Assembly: GCA_903927605.1 (NCBI GenBank)
Contig: CAIYNT010000051.1
Span: forward strand, 1-17,084
From: an uncultured Holophagaceae bacterium
Lineage (GTDB): Bacteria; Acidobacteriota; Holophagae; Holophagales; Holophagaceae
Direction: 5' to 3'
Length of the DNA: 17,084 nt
Each line of letters starts with the position of its first letter. Within the stretch, counting starts at the first letter, position 1. This document shows positions 1 through 5,439 of this stretch, piece after piece. A model generated the notes under the pieces. It was not told where the DNA came from, ran no database searches, and saw only the letters and a program-made list of their open reading frames with translations. Made by a program: the position numbers and the translations under genes.

Positions 1-199
1 CTCCCTCCGCGAATCCCAGCGAGATCCTTTTCAACCCCGGACTCTCACCATCCTTGGTATAGAAGTGGGGAGGACGTCAACTTCAAAGTATGGAATTCAA
101 GTTTCGTCCTGAAAACTCCAATACATAAAGAGATGAAATATATGGGCGCCAACATCTTTGGCCATTACCCACACAACCCACTTCTACAAGGATTGGTCC

Positions 200-496
200 A
201 TGCGAATGACACTCCTTTTGACCCTCGTATTGACAGCAGGAATGCTCGCTTGCGGCGGCGGAGGGGGTAGCGCCCCCAACACCCCGCCACCGCCTCCCTC
301 GGTCCAGGCCCCCACCAACCTGACCTACAGCACCAATCCGGCCACCTACCCTGTCAATAGCGCCATCACCGCCAATATCCCGCATAACCAGGGAGGAGCC
401 ATCACCGCCTACGCAGTCAGCCCGGCCCTCCCGGCCGGTCTGGGCCTGGACCTCTCAACAGGCATCATCTCTGGCACTCCGCTTGCATTGGGCTAA
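200..496 (+). CDS. Truncated lipoprotein with partial putative-Ig repeat
   Basis: The product is a predicted outer-surface lipoprotein of 98 residues. The start at 200 is chosen because AAGGA lies 7 bases upstream; an in-frame start at 158 would add a non-signal-like extension. The N-terminus is a signal peptide (basic MRM, then a Leu/Thr/Val core) ending in a lipobox (GMLAC), followed by a Gly tract and a Pro-rich linker. The remainder resembles a He_PIG/putative-Ig repeat (SPALPAGLGLDLSTGIISGTP), which normally continues with a further beta strand and more repeats. Here the frame stops just after ISGTP, so the protein looks cut short. Such lipoproteins usually run to several hundred residues, so this is probably a 5-prime gene fragment at the edge of the accessory region. 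A functional short lipoprotein cannot be excluded. Confidence 0.55.
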   Translation: MRMTLLLTLVLTAGMLACGGGGGSAPNTPPPPPSVQAPTNLTYSTNPATYPVNSAITANIPHNQGGAITAYAVSPALPAGLGLDLSTGIISGTPLALG

Positions 497-554
497 AGGT
501 AAAGCCGTTTCGATTACCCGCCATCCCAAGACTTAAGGGAAAGGACACCTGACC

Positions 555-1793
555 GTGGCTCAAAAAAGCATTCTTTCCCCTCCCCGCATTGAGGCATTGA
601 AGGTTCGGAATTATCGAGCTTTAAGGGATGTTTCCTTTACCAACCTCCGCCCCTTAACGGTGTTGCTCGGACCTAATGGCAGTGGCAAGAGCACAGTCTT
701 TGACGTGTTTGCATTCTTGTCAGAGTGTTTTGGTTCTGGACTACGTAAAGCTTGGGACCGAAGGGGGCGGTTCAAGGAGCTTCGCAGCCGCGGTTGTGAG
801 GGGCCAATCGAGTTCGAGATCCGCTACCGGGAGACCACCAAATCAGCACCCATCACCTACCACTTGGCCATTGATGAGGGTAAGAAAGGACCCTACGTGA
901 CTGAGGAGTGGTTGCGCTGGGCGAGAAATCCAACAGGCAAAGGCGGGAAGCCATTCCGCTTTCTAGATTTCAAGATGGGTGAGGGAGAGGTCATTTCAGG
1001 TGATCTTCCTGAGGATCGAGATCAGCGCATTCCTGAAAAGTTAATCTCAGCCGAGGAGCTTGCCGTTAGCACTCTGGGCCAGCTGGCCAAGCATCCTCGT
1101 GTTGCGGCCCTGCGACGTTTCATCACGGGATGGAGTCTCTCCTACCTGACGGCCGACCATACACGGACCGTCCCTGAGGCAGGCCCCCAGGAACATCTCT
1201 CCCAATCTGGGGACAACCTCGCGAATGTCATCCAATACCTTCGCGAACAGCACGAGGAGGTGCTGAAGGCTATCCTCGACAGACTGAAACAGCGTGTTCC
1301 CCGAATGGACCGAGTTGACGCTGATGTCATGGGAGATGGGCGCCTGCTCTTGCTATTGAAAGATGCCCCGTTCGATCGCCCGATTCTGGCCAAGTGGGCG
1401 TCTGACGGAACGCTCAAGATGTTGGCCTATCTGGTGGCCCTGTATGATCCAGCCCCGCCAGCCCTCCTTGGACTTGAAGAGCCAGAGAACCACCTTCACC
1501 CGCGTCTTCTCTATGAATTGGCGGAGGAATGTCGTGAAGCATCTGGTGGAAGCCAGCTCATTGTGACTACCCACAGCCCCTTTTTCCTTGATGCCATGCG
1601 CCCCGAGGAAGTCTGGGTTCTCAATAGAGACGTTAAAGGCTACACAGAGGCCTTTCGAGCTTCGGACCTCATGGGAATCTCAGAGCACATGGCTTCTGGG
1701 GCAAAGCTCGGTCAACTTTGGATGGAAGGATTCTTCGGTGTTGGAGATCCGACTCGGCCTGACCAACGCCCACTTAAAACTAAGAGGGGATGA
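555..1793 (+). CDS. AAA/OLD-like ATP-binding protein (AAA_21/AAA_15 type)
   Basis: This is a 412-residue SMC/ABC-like ATPase. An N-terminal strand typical of the family ([17 protein letters not shown]) precedes Walker [10 protein letters not shown] at residues 39-47. The Walker B region [13 protein letters not shown] lies near residues 303-315 and the H-loop THSPFFLD near 338. This fold occurs in OLD nucleases, PtuA/Septu and the PARIS sensor AriA, which typically sense phage and pair with a nuclease. No TOPRIM domain is fused here. The start is GTG at 555 with AAAGGA about 9 bases upstream. The next gene begins two bases after the stop, so the two formed an operon, but that partner is truncated. 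Codon use is visibly more AT-tolerant than in the genes to the right, which fits separate acquisition. It may be an orphaned defence ATPase. The fold is certain, the role inferred. Confidence 0.9.
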   Translation: MAQKSILSPPRIEALKVRNYRALRDVSFTNLRPLTVLLGPNGSGKSTVFDVFAFLSECFGSGLRKAWDRRGRFKELRSRGCEGPIEFEIRYRETTKSAPITYHLAIDEGKKGPYVTEEWLRWARNPTGKGGKPFRFLDFKMGEGEVISGDLPEDRDQRIPEKLISAEELAVSTLGQLAKHPRVAALRRFITGWSLSYLTADHTRTVPEAGPQEHLSQSGDNLANVIQYLREQHEEVLKAILDRLKQRVPRMDRVDADVMGDGRLLLLLKDAPFDRPILAKWASDGTLKMLAYLVALYDPAPPALLGLEEPENHLHPRLLYELAEECREASGGSQLIVTTHSPFFLDAMRPEEVWVLNRDVKGYTEAFRASDLMGISEHMASGAKLGQLWMEGFFGVGDPTRPDQRPLKTKRG

Positions 1794-1795
1794 CC

Positions 1796-1951
1796 ATGCA
1801 CGTGGAATTCCTTCTCGAAGAACCTTCGACTGAGGAAGCTCTGCGTCTGCTTCTTCCCAAACTATTGCAACCTCCCACAACCTTTGAACTAAGGAACCTT
1901 CACGACAAAGGCAATCTCCTACGCAATCTGAAGAATCGCTTGGCTGGTTAG
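1796..1951 (+). pseudogene. 5-prime fragment of a DUF4276-like partner of the AAA ATPase
   Basis: A 51-codon ORF starts two bases after the ATPase stop, with GAGGGGA in front acting as ribosome site. The product begins MHVEFLLEEPSTEEALRLLL, contains FELRNLHDKGNLLRNLKNRL and ends at RLAG. The opening (V-x-F-L-x-E-x-x-x-x-E-x-x-L) is the first TOPRIM-like strand and helix of DUF4276-type proteins, and RNL-x-x-K-x-x-LL-x-x-L-x-x-RL-x-G is the following segment. Full-length relatives are about 200 residues, so about three quarters is missing. The break coincides with the broken end of the opposing DUF2779-like gene. The family assignment rests on recalled motif similarity; the truncation itself is strongly supported by position. 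Confidence 0.6.
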
Positions 1952-2380
1952 ATAAGGGCGCCAGTTACTGGCGAGTCCCCCCTTACTTGCGAAGAATGGA
2001 GAGGCTTCTAAGGGGTCGATGGCTTTCGACTTCACTTCTAACAGTTCGACCTGCCTTCCCTTCTTCCGTAGGACATCCACCCGGACGAGCAAGTTTCCGG
2101 CCACGAGAGCGGCTTCATAGATCACAACCTCTCGGCGCCGAAGAAGGTCCTGGGTCTCCCTCCAGGCAATCTCTGGGTCCAAGGTCTTGACCTCTGTTCC
2201 GCCAGGGAACAGATGCTTGGCGAGTTCACCTACTTGGTATCCGCCCATCGCAAGGGAGAGCATGAAAGGATCTTCTTTCAGTTGATTTGCGAAGTCCTTC
2301 CGGGCGCAATAGTAGAGCTTTGTCGGGCACTCACACCCCAACTTGTAACGCGACTTGGTGAGGGGAGGCATAGCAACCAC
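1919..2380 (-). pseudogene. 5-prime fragment of a DUF2779-like PD-(D/E)XK protein
   Basis: A 153-codon minus-strand ORF starts with GTG at 2380, preceded by GAGGTGAT with 6-base spacing. The N-terminus has the family signature LTKSRYKLGCECPTKLYY. It continues with DPFMLSLAMGGYQVGELAKHLFPGG and then VRVDVLRKKGRQVELLEVKS, whose D-x(n)-E-x-K pattern fits a Cas4/RecB-like PD-(D/E)XK nuclease core. Similarity holds through GGLASNWRPYL and is then lost (TSQAILQIA, stop). Full-length DUF2779 proteins are several hundred residues and carry a C-terminal cluster not present here. The fragment runs into the truncated DUF4276-like gene from the opposite direction, so both lost their 3-prime ends in one event. 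It is probably non-functional, though it retains its start signals and the nuclease motif. Confidence 0.65.
1945..1956. other. Probable deletion/recombination junction between two truncated genes
   Basis: The plus-strand DUF4276-like frame matches its family up to the codons for RLAG, ending about 1948. The minus-strand DUF2779-like frame matches its family up to codons for RPYL, ending about 1950-1953. Both similarities stop within a few bases of each other, and both frames terminate in sequence contributed by the other gene. The simplest reading is that two convergent genes lost their 3-prime ends and everything between them in one deletion. No transposon end or long repeat is seen at the joint; only a base or two of shared sequence (TTA/TA) is possible. 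The breakpoint is inferred from protein similarity, so it is accurate to a few bases only. Confidence 0.55.
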
Positions 2381-2482
2381 TTGGGTATCACCTCTTTGAT
2401 GGGCTGGGCTGTCTAGGAAATTGAAAGCAGTCTATCCATAGATTTGGTCACGGACCGAGGTGATGACCTGTGGCATCAGGCA

Positions 2483-3181
2483 TCATCCATTTCTGGGTGC
2501 TATGAAGGTCTTAGCGGCGGTCAACGCACCCATTAGAGCTGCGTGGTGCTCCCTGGTGAATGACCGGACTTCTGGCTTGGCAGGAAGGGGAGGCAGCGCT
2601 GGGGGTGTTGTTCGATTACCTGTGGCCGCTGGCTTTGGCCGGATGGGCTCCGGAATGGCTCTCTCCAGAACGATTAACCGGTGCCTAGCTCGAGAATAGG
2701 CTATGTAGGCGAGCCTCAGGATTTCTGCCACGTCCACCGAGCAGGATTCGGGGCCGCCTTCGAAGAGCACCTTATCCATCAGGATTCGATTGCGGGAGTC
2801 CACGGCAAATATGCCCACGCAGGTGCGCTCGCGCTGTTCACCCCGGATCCGGATTTCTCGTACGGTGTCATCGAGGGAGGCCAGGCGATGGAGGCGGCGC
2901 TGAGCGATCACTCGGGATGTGAGTTCCAGATGGGTCATGATGCGCAGGACCTCTTCCTCGTGAAGTCCATGGGCCATCAGTTCCATGGGACCGCCGTGTA
3001 TCAGTGCGTTTAGGTTGCCCGAGCGTAAGATGGCTTCGGCACGGATGATGTCGAGATCCCGGAGCAGAGTGGAGAGCAGTTGGGCATCGGTGAGATGCTG
3101 GGTGCCCTGGAGGACTGTCGCGAGGAGCAGGCTGTCCTGTTCCTGTTCCGTTTCGGATTGATTGGCGTCGTGTTGGATCAT
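2483..3181 (-). CDS. RadC/UPF0758-like protein lacking the JAMM metal site
   Basis: The 232-residue product has the N-terminal RadC helical region (LTDAQLLSTLLRD, then the segment ending LELTSRVIAQRRL). A RadC-type beta core follows (ERTCVGIFAVDSRNRILMDKVLFEGGPESC, about residues 118-147). In normal RadC proteins the next strand leads to HNHPSGDP, which supplies the two His and the Asp of the JAMM zinc site. Here the aligned segment is LIVLERAIPEPIRP (about 169-182), and the Glu expected before LF is Lys. A Pro-rich linker and a short helical tail replace the C-terminus. The protein is therefore predicted not to be a metalloprotease-like enzyme and may have a binding role. The start at 3181 has AGGAGG about 9 bases upstream. 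RadC relatives are common in mobile elements. Confidence 0.75.
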   Translation of the reverse strand: MIQHDANQSETEQEQDSLLLATVLQGTQHLTDAQLLSTLLRDLDIIRAEAILRSGNLNALIHGGPMELMAHGLHEEEVLRIMTHLELTSRVIAQRRLHRLASLDDTVREIRIRGEQRERTCVGIFAVDSRNRILMDKVLFEGGPESCSVDVAEILRLAYIAYSRARHRLIVLERAIPEPIRPKPAATGNRTTPPALPPLPAKPEVRSFTREHHAALMGALTAAKTFIAPRNG

Positions 3182-3605
3182 GGCTGTGAGCCTCCTGTGG
3201 CACCTGTGGTCGGTGCACGAAGGGCGAAGGCCAAAGCTCCTCTGGAAATTTATTTGTTCCGAACCGGGTACCGGGCAGGGTCAAAAAAATTTCCGCAGGC
3301 GCGTACCGGACTGACGCAGTCACCGACCACTGGGGCGACAGGAAGGTCACACTGGTCCAGAGACCCAGTCTTCTCAAAGTGATCGAGGGGCAATGGGATC
3401 CCTGCTCATCGCGGTTCATTCCCTCAGTGATCTTGGAAGGTCAGACTCCCCTCGTGTGCCTGCCATCGAGGCTGATGCGACGCTTCCCTCGGCAGAGCGG
3501 GTCGGAGGGCTTATGAAGGATCGGACCTCGTCCCCTTCACCTGATGACCCTCTGATTCCTGCTGCAGCGGGTCTCCCAAAAATCCAGACGTGCTGCCTCC
3601 CGGGC
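3182..3605. other. Region without a convincing gene
   Basis: This stretch lies between the RadC-like start and the first recognisable part of the GNAT-like pseudogene. On the minus strand, AGGAGG at about 3190-3195 serves the RadC-like gene, and an AT-rich patch around 3245-3255 (AAATAAATTT read on the minus strand) could hold its promoter, though no well-spaced -35/-10 pair is clear. On the plus strand a frame is open from 3393 and joins the pseudogene in phase, but residues before about 3606 do not look like an acetyltransferase. I see no RNA gene or strong repeat. Confidence 0.4.
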
Positions 3606-4305
3606 ATCTTTCTCACGGCTCGGAAAGGACGCCTCCGGCTGGTCAAGATGCTGGCAAATTTCGGATTCCAACAAGCGGTTGAGCTGAGGGGTGATGACGT
3701 ATTTATGAAGGCCCAGCCGGTGGCATCTCCCGGCATGGACCTGCCCCCAGTGGAGTACGCCCGGCTATTCTTTCCCCACGTTATGGATGGACCCGAGATT
3801 GGGTAATACGTCATTCCCATCCAGAGCCGGTATCATAAGGTCCTCTTTCCGGATTCCGGGCTCCGGGGCACTCATGATCAGCTTCCCGGCCTGCAAGTGA
3901 CCAAGGACAATCCCGCTGGGAATGCCATAAGGTAGGCCTACCTGTGCCACGCCAGGATCAAGGGTCCGTTCCCTGGCGATCTGGTCCTGTTCTACAGGTC
4001 GCGGGATCAGCATCGGATCACCGCCCTTGGCGTGTTTGAAGCCACCAATTGATGCTTGGATCCAGATGTCATCGCCCCCATGGTCCGACGGTGAACGGTG
4101 TGCCTTGCGGAGTTCAAAGACATGTCGGATCGCTCCGTGGAAGGTGATAATTTTCAGGCCATCCGGCACCTTACAAACCCGCCCCACGCTGCGTGACCTG
4201 ATCCGACAGGGAATCCTGAAGGGTGCACCCCAGACCATCGTCAAGATCCCCCACACCGCCTATGAAATCACTTCAGGAATTTACCTGTGTCTAACCTCGT
4301 TTTGA
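3606..4305 (+). pseudogene. GNAT-type acetyltransferase with EVE-like C-terminal domain, decayed
   Basis: Conceptual reading in the frame of position 3606 gives GRLRLVKMLANFGFQ, the end of a GNAT domain, then YVIPIQSRYHKVLFPDSG, AYLCHARIKGPFPGDLVLFYRS and ITALGVFEAT. This is the EVE/ASCH-like C-terminal part of a known two-domain acetyltransferase family. The frame is broken by in-phase stops TAA 3804, TAG 3933, TGA 4050 and TGA 4092. It then shifts by one base between about 4095 and 4150 into a frame encoding LRDLIRQGILKGAPQTIVKI, the family's final helix and strand. The N-terminal half of the GNAT domain is missing or unrecognisable. Three of the stops can be explained by one-base changes from CGA or AAG/CAG codons. 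The gene is clearly dead. It overlaps the start of the ASCH gene. Confidence 0.7.
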
Positions 4306-4701
4306 TCTCCACCCACCCCCGCTATGTCGAGGCCATTCTCGCGGGGGAAAAGACTATCGAATTCCGCCGGAGATGGACGGCCCAAGCCGTCAAATACCTC
4401 GTCATCTATGCCACCATCCCGGTAAAGAAGAACGTGGCTGTTGTACCGATCGAAGAGGCATTGCAGGGCGGTCCAACAGCCCTGTGGAACTACGCTCGCC
4501 ATCATAATGGGGGGGCAGCAGGGCCGAACTGAACGCCTATTTTTACGGCCTGAAGGAGGGGTTGGATTGGATCTTGGCGGCGTCAAACCTTTGCGACGAC
4601 CTATCGATCCATTCAAGAAATTCGAGGAATTCCACGCGCCACAATCCTTCCGCTTCATGACCACATATGAAGCTAAAGCGATCCGCCTGGCGCTGAAGTA
4701 A
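4287..4701 (+). pseudogene. ASCH-domain protein, two frameshifts
   Basis: The ORF starts with GTG at 4287, overlapping the upstream pseudogene. It encodes LISTHPRYVEAILAGEKTIE and FRRRW, the typical ASCH opening with the RNA-binding-like groove residues, and continues to GGPTALWNYARHHNGG. The frame then breaks at the seven-G run 4509-4515. A second frame carries AELNAYFYGLKEGLDWIL to about 4573. A third frame carries GGVKPLRRPIDPFKKFEEF to the stop at 4699-4701. Each shift is explained by loss of a single G (in the run at 4509-4515, and near 4573-4580). If repaired the protein would be about 137 residues, the usual size. ASCH proteins are predicted RNA-associated regulators. Because both lesions are single-G losses, sequencing error should be excluded, but the neighbouring pseudogene argues for real decay. 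Confidence 0.75.
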
Positions 4702-5178
4702 AAGCTGCAGCCAAGGGCACGGCAGCCTTGCCTGTGGGAGCTTTGGATCCCGCGTTTTCAAGGCGAAAAGCGAACGGGTACGGCCCGTTTGCGAACAGTG
4801 CTTACGCAAATGCCATCTAAGACACAACCAGGGCGCGGGGCCTACCCGCGGACTTCCGGCCCGGCTGGTCGGGCAGGGGCGCAGGCGTAGGCTGCGACCG
4901 GGGCCGAACAGAATGGTCCGGGGAATGACCGGTGCCTTGTACCCGGGCGCGAACCAGGGCCGAAGGCCAAGGTGATGTCGATCCGGGGACGCGGCGTCGG
5001 GCTGAATTGGGAAGAAACATCTGAGACCGGATTTGAAAGCGGACTGTTGCCGCGGGGCCAGAACGGCTTTGGCCGCCCTTCGCAGACGCAGTAGCTATGC
5101 GGCTCGGAAGCAGGCCACGGATCCGCTGGAAGGACCACCATGGTTGTGTCCCCGATGGGACTTTCTTCGAGGTGGATC
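4702..5178 (+). other. Non-coding region upstream of the mobilisation genes
   Basis: No convincing gene is seen on either strand; the longer open frames lack start signals and family-like content. The left end holds two adjacent inverted repeats (separate entry). The remainder is GC-rich with no clear promoter. Position directly in front of the relaxase operon makes it a candidate place for an origin of transfer. AAGGA before an ATG at 5140 and GAGGTG before the ATG at 5179 mark two possible starts for the next gene. Confidence 0.4.
4751..4792. repeat. Two adjacent, partly overlapping hairpins
   Basis: GCGAACGGG at 4770-4778 and CCCGTTTGC at 4784-4792 form a stem with 8 of 9 pairs around a 5-base loop. 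Just before it, TTTTC (4755-4759) pairs with GAAAA (4765-4769), and outer C-G pairs extend this stem with one bulge. The two stems share bases 4770-4772, so only one can be complete at a time. The word GCGAA occurs three times here. The structure may terminate transcription of the pseudogene region or be part of an origin of transfer. Confidence 0.35.
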
Positions 5179-5433
5179 ATGAGAAAGAAAGCAAGCACCA
5201 AGACCACGCGCGCTGCTGCCGCGCTCAATAATATGCTGGCTGGCCGCCAGCAGCGCAAGGTCTCGGCCCAGATTTCTGGCCGGGCAGCAGACCAGTGGGC
5301 GGAACTGATCGACAAAGCCTCGCCTCTCGGCCTCACCGCCGACGATGTCGTGACCCTGCTGCTGCACATGGCTTACACGGCCCTCGCCGCCGAACTCGAT
5401 TCCCGGTCCAAGGCCGGGTCTCCGGTCAGGTAG
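5179..5433 (+). CDS. Small basic protein preceding the relaxase gene
   Basis: The product is 84 residues from ATG 5179 (GAGGTG upstream with 6-base spacing). An alternative in-frame ATG at 5140, also with an AAGGA site, would add 13 residues. The N-terminus is very basic (MRKKASTKTTRAA). A strand-like segment (KVSAQIS) precedes two helices (AADQWAELIDKASPLGLTAD and DVVTLLLHMAYTALAAELD). The strand-helix-helix order and size suggest a ribbon-helix-helix-like DNA-binding accessory protein, as often found just upstream of relaxase genes, but no clear family match is recognised. The stop lies 6 bases before the earliest relaxase start, so the two are probably co-transcribed. Confidence 0.65.
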   Translation: MRKKASTKTTRAAAALNNMLAGRQQRKVSAQISGRAADQWAELIDKASPLGLTADDVVTLLLHMAYTALAAELDSRSKAGSPVR

Positions 5434-5439
5434 GGGCCC

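Noticed and set aside
3804..4094. Stop-codon recoding in the GNAT-EVE gene
   Set aside because: TAA, TAG and TGA all occur in phase and a frameshift follows; decay is simpler.
3765..4256. Minus-strand open frame of 163 codons
   Set aside because: Open only because it lies opposite a pseudogene; the plus strand has recognisable GNAT/EVE similarity.
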